Source: CAYOEJ01 sp964403015 | Lineage (GTDB): Bacteria; Actinomycetota; Actinomycetes; Actinomycetales; Actinomycetaceae | Assembly (NCBI GenBank): GCA_964403015.1 | Contig: CAYOEJ010000002.1 | Span: 1 to 64,000, forward strand | Direction: 5' to 3' | DNA length: 64,000 nucleotides | In this document: positions 15,758 through 24,441 of the stretch, piece after piece | How positions within the stretch are numbered: the stretch's first letter is position 1 | How the letters are laid out: the number at the start of each line of letters is the position of its first letter | Position numbers and translations under genes: made by a program | The notes under the pieces: generated by a model | What the model saw: only the letters and a program-made list of their open reading frames with translations | What the model was told of the DNA's origin: nothing | Databases searched by the model: none

Positions 15758-16453
15758 CTAAAAGAGGCGGTCTTCGGGGTTATCGAGTCCGCGCATCGCA
15801 TCATAATCGAGCACCACGCATTCAATACCGCGATCCTCCGCAAGGACTCGTGCCTGGGGCTTAATCTCCTGCGCTGCGAAGATTCCGCGCAGCGGTTGCA
15901 GTGTGGAGTCGCGACCAAGAAGTTCGAGATATCTGGTGAGCTGCTCGACACCGTCAATCTCACCGCGACGCTTGACCTCAACCGCAATGTGACCGCCTTT
16001 GGGATCCAACACCATCAGGTCCACCGGGCCGATGGGCGTAGGGTACTCGCGGCGAATGAGCGTCATCTTTGTACCCAGTAGGTTCACCTGTTCGGCAAGC
16101 AACTTTTGCAGATGCGCTTCAACGCCGTCCTTTACCAAGCCCGGCTCGACGCCAAATTCTTCCGTCATATCGTGGAAAATCTCGAAGATTCGAATGAGGA
16201 GGACGTCGTCGGTCTTATCATTTTCGACCGACCAGATCTCAACTACACCCGCGGCAACATCCGTCTCTTCGAGCTCGGCCTGACGAAGCGTGGCAGGTGG
16301 AGACATCCAGTTCAGCGGCTTGTACGAACCGCCATCGGAATGAACGAGCACCGAGCCATCCTGCTTCAAAATGAGCAGTCGCTTGGCTGGCTCGAGGTGA
16401 GCGTCGAGACGGCCCGAATAATCTACCGAGCACTGGGCAACGACGATTCGCAT
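15758..16453 (-). CDS. nucS: Mismatch-specific endonuclease NucS/EndoMS
   Basis: A 231-residue nuclease that cuts both strands at mismatches and provides non-canonical mismatch repair in actinobacteria lacking MutS/MutL. The start at ATG 16453 follows AGGAGG and gives the family N-terminus M-R-I-V-V-A-Q-C-S-V-D-Y. The N-terminal DNA-binding domain contains Y-K-P-L-N-W-M-S-P-P near 55. The C-terminal PD-(D/E)XK-type nuclease domain shows G-P-V-D-L-M-V-L-D near 156 and V-E-V-K-R-R-G near 173. A TAGACT -10-like hexamer lies about 30 nt upstream. Many NucS proteins end with a sliding-clamp-binding motif; here E-D-R-L-F fits that position. Confidence 0.93.
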   Translation of the reverse strand: MRIVVAQCSVDYSGRLDAHLEPAKRLLILKQDGSVLVHSDGGSYKPLNWMSPPATLRQAELEETDVAAGVVEIWSVENDKTDDVLLIRIFEIFHDMTEEFGVEPGLVKDGVEAHLQKLLAEQVNLLGTKMTLIRREYPTPIGPVDLMVLDPKGGHIAVEVKRRGEIDGVEQLTRYLELLGRDSTLQPLRGIFAAQEIKPQARVLAEDRGIECVVLDYDAMRGLDNPEDRLF

Positions 16454-16560
16454 GCATCCTCCTAGTGGTTTGTGCACTCCAGTCTAGTGGCGAGACAATG
16501 CATAGGCGCGCTCATGTGACACGTGCGACCGCTCGGCTCGCCAGGTGAGGGTGGCGTCTG

Positions 16561-16648
16561 AGAAGCCGGCGTCGTCGGTTACTCAAGCGACCGTCGTCGA
16601 TGACTCAAGCCGCCGGCGTCGATCAGTCAAGCGACCGGCGTCGTCAAC
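16561..16648. repeat. 22-bp tandem repeat, about four copies
   Basis: Three clear units starting TCAAG at 16583, 16605 and 16627, each 22 bp, preceded by a diverged unit at 16561. The units share a G-C-C-G-G-C-G-T-C-G-like core. The array ends exactly at the DUF2550 stop codon and fills the gap to nucS. Confidence 0.7.
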
Positions 16649-17055
16649 TAGAAAAGCGTGGGCTCCTCGACGGGCGGGGCGGAATCCGACCACGAAACTA
16701 TCGCGGAAACTGCAAGCGGCGACGTCCCAAGTTCAACTGTGTCTTGGCGATTCGTCAGGCGCACGATCTGCAAATCTGGGCTCTGCGGCGGCTCGATCTT
16801 TAGGTCAAGCCCCGCGCGGCTCACACGAACGCTTGGCCGCAGGCGCAGTGAGCGAGTGGCGTACCAGTTGAGCGAATCTTGGGTAAATACACAAATACCG
16901 GTACGCCAGCGCCCATCCGTTTCGCTCCGCAGAGCGACTTCGAAGGCTCCCGTTCGGGAGAATAGCTGACGTAGCCGGTAAATGTAGAAAACTGCAGCGA
17001 TGATGGAAATGAGCGCGACAATATTGAGCGCGATCCATCCCCACTGCTCGACCAA
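16648..17055 (-). CDS. DUF2550 family membrane-anchored protein
   Basis: A 135-residue protein with one N-terminal helix (about 5-27) and a soluble domain containing W-R-T-G-I-C-V-F and L-R-L-R-P, typical of DUF2550. This family sits directly behind atpC in most actinobacteria, as here (2 nt after atpC). It is probably the last gene of the atp operon. Its function is not established. Confidence 0.88.
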   Translation of the reverse strand: MVEQWGWIALNIVALISIIAAVFYIYRLRQLFSRTGAFEVALRSETDGRWRTGICVFTQDSLNWYATRSLRLRPSVRVSRAGLDLKIEPPQSPDLQIVRLTNRQDTVELGTSPLAVSAIVSWSDSAPPVEEPTLF

Positions 17056-17057
17056 TG

Positions 17058-17321
17058 TCAGGCCTCGGGGCCCGGCGTCGAGTCGACGTTTTCGACAACC
17101 ACCATGATCTCGTCGGAGTCGACCGTCAAGAAACCCTTCCCAACCGAGATGGACTCCTGACCGCCCTCGCCGGTGATGCGAACCTTTCCAGGCACAATAA
17201 CGGCCATGACAGGTGCTCGCCCGGGGAGAATGCCGAGTTCACCGTTGTACGCCGGAACCACCACTTCGGAGACCTCCCCAGAGTAGAGAGGTCCCGAGCG
17301 TGCAACAATATCCAGCTTCAT
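17058..17321 (-). CDS. atpC: F1Fo ATP synthase epsilon subunit
   Basis: An 87-residue epsilon subunit, the central-stalk regulator of F1. The start at ATG 17321 gives M-K-L-D-I-V-A-R and overlaps the atpD stop by one base (TAATG). The N-terminal beta-sandwich motif G-E-L-G-I-L-P-G-R-A-P is clear. The protein ends after the beta-sandwich: the C-terminal helical hairpin of full-length epsilon (about 130-140 residues) is absent. Short epsilon subunits of this kind are common in Actinobacteria, where inhibition must work differently. Confidence 0.93.
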   Translation of the reverse strand: MKLDIVARSGPLYSGEVSEVVVPAYNGELGILPGRAPVMAVIVPGKVRITGEGGQESISVGKGFLTVDSDEIMVVVENVDSTPGPEA

Positions 17322-18784
17322 TACTTGGTTTCCTGCTGGATCTTGTGCCAAGCCTTCTCAATATCGTCGATGCCGCCGATATTGAAGAACGCCTGCTCCG
17401 GAATATGGTCGTACTCTCCGTCAGCGATGCGGCGGAATGCCTCAACAGTCTCGGCGATCGGAACGGTCGAGCCTTCAACGCCGGTGAACTTCACCGCGGT
17501 GTAGGTGTTCTGCGAAAGGTACTGCTCGATACGGCGAGCGCGCGCCACCGTCACCTTGTCTTCTTCGGAGAGTTCGTCAACACCAAGAATCGAAATGATG
17601 TCCTGAAGTTCCTTGTTCTTCTGAAGAATCTGCTTGACGCGGGTCGCGGTCTCGTAATGTGCCTCGCCAACGTACTGCGCGTCGAGGATTCGCGACGACG
17701 ACGCCAACGGATCCACTGCCGGGTACAGACCACGTGAGGCAATGTCTCGAGAAAGCTCTGTGGTTGCGTCCAAGTGCGCGAAGGTGGTCGCGGGTGCGGG
17801 GTCAGTGTAGTCGTCGGCGGGCACGTAAATTGCCTGAAGCGACGTAATCGAGTGACCGCGAGTTGACGTAATACGCTCTTGGAGCGCACCCATCTCATCG
17901 GCCAACGTGGGCTGGTAACCCACGGCTGACGGCATACGGCCAAGCAGCGTGGATACCTCGGAACCGGCCTGTGTAAAGCGGAAGATGTTGTCGATGAAGA
18001 GGAGCACGTCTTGGTTTTGGACATCGCGGAAGTACTCCGCCATCGTCAGACCCGACAGCGCGATACGGAGTCGCACACCCGGCGGCTCATCCATCTGGCC
18101 GAACACGAGCGCGGTCTTATCGAGAACGCCCGCCTCCTCCATTTCGACGATGAGGTCGTTACCCTCGCGGGTACGCTCACCCACGCCAGCGAACACGGAC
18201 ACACCGCCGTGGTCTTGCGCAACACGCTGAATCATTTCCTGAATAAGAACGGTTTTGCCAACACCAGCACCACCGAACAGACCAATCTTACCGCCCTGAA
18301 CGTACGGAGTCAGAAGGTCGATGACCTTGATGCCGGTCTCGAACATCTTCGTCTCGGGCTCGAGCTGATCAAATGTGGGAGCCTTGCGGTGAATCGGCCA
18401 ATGCTCGGTCACTTCGAGCGTTTCGCCATCTTTCAGGTTGAGGCAGTCGCCAACCACGTTGAACACGTGACCCTTAGTCACATCGCCCACGGGAACGGAG
18501 ATCGGAGCACCGGTGTCAACGACGGTCGCGCCACGAACGAGGCCGTCGGTAGGCTTCATCGCGATGGTACGAACGATGTTGTCGCCGAGGTGCTGAGCAA
18601 CCTCGAGAACCATCGTGATCTTCTCTTCGCCCTCGCTCTGGGCGCGCAAATCGAGCTCGGTGGTCAACGCGTGGTTGATTTCCGGCAGAGCGTCCGGCGG
18701 GAACTCGACGTCGACGACGGCGCCCACGATCTGGACGATACGGCCAGTAGAGACATCCTGCGGCGCTTGCGCTAGTTCAGTCAT
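17321..18784 (-). CDS. atpD: F1Fo ATP synthase beta subunit
   Basis: Catalytic subunit of F1, 487 residues from ATG 18784. That start is preferred over 18799 because AAGGAAG lies about 6 nt upstream. Walker A is G-G-A-G-V-G-K-T, the catalytic Glu region is G-E-R-T-R-E-G-N-D-L, and Walker B is L-L-F-I-D-N-I-F-R. It sits between atpG and atpC in the usual order. Confidence 0.97.
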   Translation of the reverse strand: MTELAQAPQDVSTGRIVQIVGAVVDVEFPPDALPEINHALTTELDLRAQSEGEEKITMVLEVAQHLGDNIVRTIAMKPTDGLVRGATVVDTGAPISVPVGDVTKGHVFNVVGDCLNLKDGETLEVTEHWPIHRKAPTFDQLEPETKMFETGIKVIDLLTPYVQGGKIGLFGGAGVGKTVLIQEMIQRVAQDHGGVSVFAGVGERTREGNDLIVEMEEAGVLDKTALVFGQMDEPPGVRLRIALSGLTMAEYFRDVQNQDVLLFIDNIFRFTQAGSEVSTLLGRMPSAVGYQPTLADEMGALQERITSTRGHSITSLQAIYVPADDYTDPAPATTFAHLDATTELSRDIASRGLYPAVDPLASSSRILDAQYVGEAHYETATRVKQILQKNKELQDIISILGVDELSEEDKVTVARARRIEQYLSQNTYTAVKFTGVEGSTVPIAETVEAFRRIADGEYDHIPEQAFFNIGGIDDIEKAWHKIQQETK

Positions 18785-18838
18785 TACTTCTTCCTTCACT
18801 GTTTCCCGGCAATCGGGTTTGTCGTTGTCGGGACTGTG

Positions 18839-19732
18839 TTAATTCTTCCCCAGGCTGTCCGCGCCCGAGATAATTTCGGTAATTTCCGTGGTGATTTCTG
18901 CCTGGCGAGCGTTGTTAGCAAGGCGTGTGTACTTCTCGATAAGTTCACCGGCATTCTCCGTTGCGGAGTGCATGGCCTGCTGGCGTGAAGCCAGCTCGGA
19001 TGCGGCGGACATCAAGAGTACGGAGTGGATTCGCTGGCTCACGTACATCGGAAGCAGAGAATCAAAGAGTTCCTGCGGCGAAGGCTCGAACTCGTACAGC
19101 GGCGCATCATCAGCATCGTCGTCGTCATCTGCATCGACCACAACAAGCGGAAGCATGCGACGAACCTGGACGACCTGCGAAACCATGGATTCGAAACGCG
19201 TGTGGACCACGTGAAGCTCGGCTACCCCACCATCTTCTGGTGCGGCAAGGAACTTCTCGAGGAACTCCTCCGCAATCTCGGCCGACGTCTGGGAACTCGG
19301 CTTATCCGACTCACCCGTCCACACTCGCTCCATCGGAACAGAGCGGAAACGGTAGTGGGATTCGCCGCGGCGGCCCGACACGTAAAGCACCGGTTCCTTG
19401 CCTTCGTTGCGAAGCTCGTTCATGAGACGGTCAGCTTCACGCAGAACGGACGACGAATAGGCGCCTGCCATGCCACGATCCGACGTCACGACAAACACGA
19501 TCACTCTGTTCGTGTCCGTGCGTTCCTTCACCAGCGGGTGATCTTCGTGTGCGTGAGCAGCAACGGTTGAGATCGAGAGGGTCAGTGCACGCGTATACGG
19601 GTCTTGGCCAAGCGCGTTCTCACGCGCCTTGCCAATGCGCGAAGCCGCAATAAGCTCCATCGCGCGGAAGACCTTTTCGAGCGTCTTTGTCGCTCGGATC
19701 TTCTGCTTGTAAATACGCTGAGTACCTGCCAC
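18839..19732 (-). CDS. atpG: F1Fo ATP synthase gamma subunit
   Basis: The 297-residue rotor shaft of F1. Both terminal helices are recognisable: Q-R-I-Y-K-Q-K-I-R-A-T-K-T-L-E-K at the start and R-Q-A-E-I-T-T-E-I-T-E-I at the end. The centre has the conserved S-D-R-G-M-A-G-A-Y-S segment and an actinobacterial-type acidic insert (D-A-D-D-D-D-D-A-D-D near 200). It is 2 nt behind atpA. Confidence 0.96.
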   Translation of the reverse strand: MAGTQRIYKQKIRATKTLEKVFRAMELIAASRIGKARENALGQDPYTRALTLSISTVAAHAHEDHPLVKERTDTNRVIVFVVTSDRGMAGAYSSSVLREADRLMNELRNEGKEPVLYVSGRRGESHYRFRSVPMERVWTGESDKPSSQTSAEIAEEFLEKFLAAPEDGGVAELHVVHTRFESMVSQVVQVRRMLPLVVVDADDDDDADDAPLYEFEPSPQELFDSLLPMYVSQRIHSVLLMSAASELASRQQAMHSATENAGELIEKYTRLANNARQAEITTEITEIISGADSLGKN

Positions 19733-19734
19733 GT

Positions 19735-21363
19735 CTAGCCTCGCTTCGCGCGAACAATCTCTTCCTGAGACTTCTCAGCCTCAGGCTCGCCGTCGTCTGA
19801 GGCGTCGATCGTCTCGTTGGTGGCGGAGAATGACTGGCGGAATTCTTCTACGCCAGCACGCAGCGCGTCTTCAGTTTCGCCTTCGAGCTTGCCGGTCTCG
19901 ACGATGGTGCCGAGCACATCGGTGTTGCGGCGAAGGTGATCCAAAAGGCCCTTCTCGAAGTCGCGCACGCTCTCAACCGGGATGTCGTCGAGGTAGCCGT
20001 TGGTTCCAGCCCACACCGATGCGACCTGGTCTTCAACCGGGTATGGCGTGTACTGCGGCTGCTTGAGGAGCTCCATCAGGCGCTCACCGCGGGTGAGCTG
20101 CTGGCGCGTAGCGGCGTCCAGATCGGATGCGAACATGGCGAACGCGGCCTGCGAGCGGTACTGCGCCAACGTGATCTTGAGCGTACCGGCAACCTTCTTC
20201 ATCGCCTTGATCTGCGCATCGCCACCAACGCGGGACACGGAAATACCCACGTCCACAGCTGGGCGCTGGTTCGAGTTGAACAGATCGGACTGGAGGAAGA
20301 TCTGACCGTCAGTAATCGAAATGACGTTGGTCGGAATGTATGCCGAGACGTCGTTTGCCTTCGTTTCAATGAGCGGTAGTCCGGTCATTGAACCCGCACC
20401 GTACTCGTCAGAGAGCTTCGCGCACCTCTCGAGGAGGCGGGAATGTAAGTAGAACACGTCGCCCGGGTAGGCTTCGCGGCCCGGTGGGCGGCGCAGAAGC
20501 AGCGACACGGAACGGTAGGCCTCGGCCTGCTTAGACAGGTCGTCAAAAATGATGAGGACGTGCTTGCCCTGATACATCCAGTGCTGGCCGATGGCCGAAC
20601 CCGTGTAGGGAGCAAGGTACTTGTAGCCTGCGGAATCGGAGGCGGGAGCGGCAACGATCGTCGTGTACTCCAAGGCACCGGCGCGCTCGAGCGTTGCGCG
20701 CACGGAAGCAATCGTGGAGCCCTTCTGACCAATTGCTACGTAGATGCAGCGGACCTGCTTGTCGGGATCACCGGAATCCCAGTTAGCCTTCTGGTTAAGA
20801 ACGGCGTCGATCGCGATGGCGGTCTTGCCGGTCTTGCGGTCGCCAATGATCAACTGACGCTGGCCGCGGCCGATCGGGATCATGGCGTCAATGGCCTTGA
20901 TACCGGTCTGCAGGGGTTCGTGCACGGACTTACGCATCATCACGCCCGGAGCCTGCAGCTCGAGTGCGCGGCGGCTATCGAGATCCTCAATATCGCCCAG
21001 CCCGTCGATGGGCTGACCGAGCGGGTCGACAACGCGCCCGAGGTATCCCTCGCCTACGGGGACGGACAGAACCTCGCCGGTACGGCGAACTTCCATGCCC
21101 TCCTGGATATGCGCGAAGTCTCCGAGAACGACCACACCAATTTCGCGTTCCTCTAGGTTCATCGCCAAACCTAGAGTGCCGTCCTCAAACTTCAATAGCT
21201 CGTTTGCCATTGCGCCAGGCAGCCCCTCAACGCGGGCAATACCATCGGCAGTGAGGGTGACGTGGCCAACCTCTTCGCTAGCTGCCTTCGTGGGTTCATA
21301 GGAACTCACAAAGGTATCCAGCGCAGCCCGGATCTCCTCCGGCTGGATTGTCACTTCAGCCAT
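19735..21363 (-). CDS. atpA: F1Fo ATP synthase alpha subunit
   Basis: The 542-residue non-catalytic nucleotide-binding subunit of F1. Walker A is G-D-R-K-T-G-K-T, and the S-V-S-R-V-G-G-D-A-Q segment with the catalytic-site Arg region is present near 375. The C-terminal extension of about 25 charged residues after the helical domain is typical of Actinobacteria. An AGGAAG site precedes the ATG. Confidence 0.97.
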   Translation of the reverse strand: MAEVTIQPEEIRAALDTFVSSYEPTKAASEEVGHVTLTADGIARVEGLPGAMANELLKFEDGTLGLAMNLEEREIGVVVLGDFAHIQEGMEVRRTGEVLSVPVGEGYLGRVVDPLGQPIDGLGDIEDLDSRRALELQAPGVMMRKSVHEPLQTGIKAIDAMIPIGRGQRQLIIGDRKTGKTAIAIDAVLNQKANWDSGDPDKQVRCIYVAIGQKGSTIASVRATLERAGALEYTTIVAAPASDSAGYKYLAPYTGSAIGQHWMYQGKHVLIIFDDLSKQAEAYRSVSLLLRRPPGREAYPGDVFYLHSRLLERCAKLSDEYGAGSMTGLPLIETKANDVSAYIPTNVISITDGQIFLQSDLFNSNQRPAVDVGISVSRVGGDAQIKAMKKVAGTLKITLAQYRSQAAFAMFASDLDAATRQQLTRGERLMELLKQPQYTPYPVEDQVASVWAGTNGYLDDIPVESVRDFEKGLLDHLRRNTDVLGTIVETGKLEGETEDALRAGVEEFRQSFSATNETIDASDDGEPEAEKSQEEIVRAKRG

Positions 21364-21407
21364 TCATCTTCCTTCGCTCGAAGCGGCGGTTGCCGCAAGT
21401 ATGTGTA

Positions 21408-22220
21408 TCAGTTTGTAAAGGCCTCACGCACAGCGCTAATTCGGCTGGCCAGAGTACCGTCAATGACGTCGTCTCCCACGTGGATACGGAGCCCGCCAAT
21501 CACGGCCGGATCAATAGACACGTGGACTTGTACGTCCTTGGAATAGGCGCGGGCAAGGATGCCCTCGAGTCGGGTCTCCTGCTCGCGAGTCAGCGGAGCT
21601 GCGCTCGTCACCGAAGCAACGATGTGCTGGCCTTGAGCGGCAGCAGCATTGACGAAGCCAGTGATCGATTGCGCGAGAGTCCGTTTATCAGTGGTTGCTA
21701 CAGCGCGAGCTAGGAGTTCACGCGTATAAACCGAGTCGCTTTCGAAAATCTTGCGCACCAAGTTCTGGCGAGCGGATAGATCGTAGACGTCGTCGTTAAG
21801 CGTGACTCGCAGGTCGCGCTCCTGCTTGAGCGTTCGCAGTGAGTGGTAGAGCTCCTCTTCCACGCCTGAAAGCACGCCCTCACGGCGAGCTCCGGCGAGG
21901 ATGGAGTGCACGCCGAGCGCCTCGAGAGCTTCAGTAATGTCGCCCTCCTCGGACCAGCGTTCACGAGCAAGACCAATGACGAGTTCGGTAACTTCGTCCT
22001 CCACCTTGCCGTGCAGCACGTTGTGTGCAAGCTTGGCGCGATCCTCAGGATCGCGTGCCCCGTCCTGAAGGCTCGCGGTGAGGTTGGGTGTGGACTCAAA
22101 AAGATCCACGAGGGTAAAGATCGAGTTTGCAAACTCAATCTCTGAACCTGCGCGCTGAACGAGCAGCGCATCCCACCTATCGCGTGCCCGGGTCAGGGCC
22201 GCCTCACTAGCGGATCGCAT
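21408..22220 (-). CDS. atpH: F1Fo ATP synthase delta subunit
   Basis: A 270-residue delta (OSCP-like) subunit joining the peripheral stalk to F1. It is longer than the roughly 180-residue proteobacterial form because of an N-terminal helical extension, as in many actinobacteria, but it is not fused to a b-like segment as in mycobacteria. The C-terminal signature I-D-P-A-V-I-G-G-L-R-I-H-V-G-D is clear. Its ATG overlaps the atpF stop by one base (TAATG). Confidence 0.93.
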   Translation of the reverse strand: MRSASEAALTRARDRWDALLVQRAGSEIEFANSIFTLVDLFESTPNLTASLQDGARDPEDRAKLAHNVLHGKVEDEVTELVIGLARERWSEEGDITEALEALGVHSILAGARREGVLSGVEEELYHSLRTLKQERDLRVTLNDDVYDLSARQNLVRKIFESDSVYTRELLARAVATTDKRTLAQSITGFVNAAAAQGQHIVASVTSAAPLTREQETRLEGILARAYSKDVQVHVSIDPAVIGGLRIHVGDDVIDGTLASRISAVREAFTN

Positions 22221-22780
22221 TAGACCTCCTGGTTCGCCGGAGCGAGGGTCGTCTCAAGCTCATCGAGGAAACGATCAGTGACTCGCTTAGCGAGTTCCTG
22301 ATCCGTCATCGATTCACCAACGATACGGCCGGCAAGTTCGGTCGCCAGCGCGCCGACGTCGGAACGAAGCGAACGCTTGGCCGCATCCGTATCCGCGTTG
22401 ATTCGGCGCTGTGCATTGCCGAGAATCTGATCCGCCTCGGAGCGTGCCTGTGCCTGGGCGTCGGTCACGATCGCCTTAGCGTTATCCTGTGCCTTAGCGC
22501 GGATTTCAGCGGCGTCGCGGTGAGCATCGCGGATCTGGTCAGCCAAATCCTCGCGCTCTGAAGCTACCTCAGCACGTGCGATCTCAGCCGCCTTTAGACC
22601 CTTTTCGATCTTCTCGGTCCGCTCGTCGAGCATGCGAGAAAAGGCGGGCCAAGCGAACTTATAAATCGCAACTGCAACGATGGCGAAAGCAACCGTTCCC
22701 CAAAGGAGATCCGCTAGAGGCGGCACGAGCAGGTTGAAGGTCCCACCCTCCCCTGCTGCAAGAATCGTTGTCGCGTCCAT
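22220..22780 (-). CDS. atpF: F1Fo ATP synthase b subunit
   Basis: A 186-residue peripheral-stalk subunit. One membrane helix (about 25-45, ending in Y-K-F-A-W-P-A-F) is followed by a long charged coiled coil and a short C-terminal segment contacting delta. It lies 5 nt behind atpE and overlaps atpH by one base. Confidence 0.95.
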   Translation of the reverse strand: MDATTILAAGEGGTFNLLVPPLADLLWGTVAFAIVAVAIYKFAWPAFSRMLDERTEKIEKGLKAAEIARAEVASEREDLADQIRDAHRDAAEIRAKAQDNAKAIVTDAQAQARSEADQILGNAQRRINADTDAAKRSLRSDVGALATELAGRIVGESMTDQELAKRVTDRFLDELETTLAPANQEV

Positions 22781-22785
22781 CGATA

Positions 22786-22995
22786 TCAGGCTGCGAAGAC
22801 GAAGCCTGCGACGAACCCGATGAGGCCAAGTGCCTCAGCAAAGGCGATCGCAAGGAACATGTTGACTCGGAGGAAGCCCTTGAGCTCGGGCTGGCGGGCG
22901 GTTGCTTCCTGGTTCTTAGCACCGATGAGGCCAATACCGAGGCCGGGGCCGATGGTGGCAAGGCCGTAACCGATGGTGGCGATGTTACCGATCAT
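22786..22995 (-). CDS. atpE: F1Fo ATP synthase c subunit
   Basis: A 69-residue proteolipid forming the Fo rotor ring. It is a hairpin of two Gly/Ala-rich helices joined by the polar loop A-R-Q-P-E. The ion-binding carboxylate is Glu54 in A-F-A-E-A-L-G-L. The residue after it is Ala rather than Ser/Thr, which fits a proton ring rather than a sodium ring. The start at ATG 22995 follows AAAGGA; an open frame extending upstream to 23238 is not coding. Confidence 0.95.
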   Translation of the reverse strand: MIGNIATIGYGLATIGPGLGIGLIGAKNQEATARQPELKGFLRVNMFLAIAFAEALGLIGFVAGFVFAA

Positions 22996-23026
22996 TTGGT
23001 TCTTTCCTTTGTTATTTTTGTGGGTC

Positions 23027-23851
23027 TCAGTGCTCTGAGATGGATAGGGAGATGTACGCAGCTGCAAGCATCGCAAAGATGTAGGCCTGCAAAGCGCCAA
23101 CAAAAAGCTCGAAGACGACGAAGAGGACGCCACCGAGAAGCGTGAGTGTTCCAAGTACTCCACCCATGACGCCCGAAAGCGTGAAGTACAGGTAGTGAGT
23201 GCCAAGGAAGCACAGGACGAGAATGAAGTGCCCGGCAACCATGTTCGCCAAAAGACGGATGGTGAGCGTGACCGGACGCAGAACGAATGTGGAGAGAAAC
23301 TCGAGCGGCACCATGAGGAAGTACAGCGGCCATGGCACGCCGGGTGGCATGAGCTGTTCCTTGAAGAATCCCGCGCCGCGCTCTTTCAGGCCGGCCACGA
23401 TGAACCCGATGTACGCAAAGAGCGCGTAAATCAGCGGCATGCCGATAAGTGAGGTACCAGCAATTTGCAGGCCTGGGATCACGCCCGTGAGGTTCATGAA
23501 GAGAATTCCGACGAACAGCGTGGCAAGCATCGGCTGATACTTGGCAGCGTGCTCCTTGCCCAGAATCTCCTCGCCCACCTGGACGCGAGAAAAGTCGAGA
23601 AGAGACTCTACGGCAGCTTGACCGCGGCTAGGAATCAGCTTCGCACGACGTGAGTACCACACCATGATCGCCAAGAGGACGAGCACGGCAATGAGGCGAA
23701 CCATCAGGAGTCGGTTCAACTCAAATGGGGTTCCCTCGAAAAGTAAGGGTGCTGGATTGAACTCGTGATCGAGGGTGGGGCCTTCGAAGCCATTTCCCTC
23801 TGTAGCCAGGAGAATAGGCAGATTATTTACAAGCCCAAGCAGATTTTGCAC
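23027..23851 (-). CDS. atpB: F1Fo ATP synthase a subunit
   Basis: Membrane stator subunit forming the proton half-channels, about 274 residues with five to six helices. The essential Arg lies in T-L-T-I-R-L-L-A-N-M-V-A-G-H near 215. The N-terminus is uncertain: GTG 23851 has a GGGGAA sequence about 10 nt upstream, while TTG 23869 would add six residues; no in-frame ATG occurs before the first helix. A 130-bp gap separates it from atpI. Confidence 0.9.
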   Translation of the reverse strand: MQNLLGLVNNLPILLATEGNGFEGPTLDHEFNPAPLLFEGTPFELNRLLMVRLIAVLVLLAIMVWYSRRAKLIPSRGQAAVESLLDFSRVQVGEEILGKEHAAKYQPMLATLFVGILFMNLTGVIPGLQIAGTSLIGMPLIYALFAYIGFIVAGLKERGAGFFKEQLMPPGVPWPLYFLMVPLEFLSTFVLRPVTLTIRLLANMVAGHFILVLCFLGTHYLYFTLSGVMGGVLGTLTLLGGVLFVVFELFVGALQAYIFAMLAAAYISLSISEH

Positions 23852-24000
23852 AGTCTTCGTATTCCCCAAATTTGCACGACCGTCGCCCGGAGATAAAACC
23901 GCCTCATCGCGGCGCGTGTGATGCTCCTAGGCCTGAACGCAATCACTCTACATGAGGAGAATGGAATCAGCCAAAGGTTGGAAAACATTTGGTATGTGAG

Positions 24001-24441
24001 CTATTCCCCGATTGCCGGTCCCGGCCCACTGAGAATGACTGCGGATGTCACGGCGAGTTGCACGATGATTGCAAGCCCAAACGAAACGAGCACAGTGGGG
24101 GCATGGAAATTCTCGTTCGCAGAGAACACCGTAAGCACGCCTAGGAGAATCATGAGTTTGACCACGTAGCTCCCAAACATCACCACACCCTGAGCCCGCG
24201 GGGCGTGACGATCGACCACGACCATGATCACCCACGACACGAATGACGTCAGCGCCACAATCCCAGCACCCACGAGAATTGATATCGCAATCGCTGGAGT
24301 CTTCACGGTGAGTGCAATAATCGACGCGAACCCAGCAAGTACGGAGACGACGCCGATCGTCACGATCGTTGTGGTCGCGAGAATTTCGTTGGCTCCGGGA
24401 CGTTCACCCGGTGCGCGTTTGGCGGGGAAGAATGCCCTCAT
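24001..24441 (-). CDS. atpI: AtpI-like membrane protein (ATP synthase protein I)
   Basis: A 146-residue protein with four predicted helices after a basic N-terminus, in the position of the atpI-like gene (Rv1303-type) before atpB. It is thought to assist c-ring assembly or divalent cation supply. It overlaps the upstream wecA gene by 4 nt (ATGA). Confidence 0.8.
   Translation of the reverse strand: MRAFFPAKRAPGERPGANEILATTTIVTIGVVSVLAGFASIIALTVKTPAIAISILVGAGIVALTSFVSWVIMVVVDRHAPRAQGVVMFGSYVVKLMILLGVLTVFSANENFHAPTVLVSFGLAIIVQLAVTSAVILSGPGPAIGE

Noticed and set aside
16561..16648. Short CRISPR-like array
   Set aside because: Units are contiguous with no unique spacers, and no cas gene is present.
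18011..18775. Rightward 254-codon frame opposite atpD
   Set aside because: Antisense of a fully conserved ATP synthase beta gene.
22996..23238. Upstream in-frame extension of atpE to 150 residues
   Set aside because: It overlaps the conserved C-terminus of atpB, and the family-length c subunit starts at the ATG 22995 behind AAAGGA.
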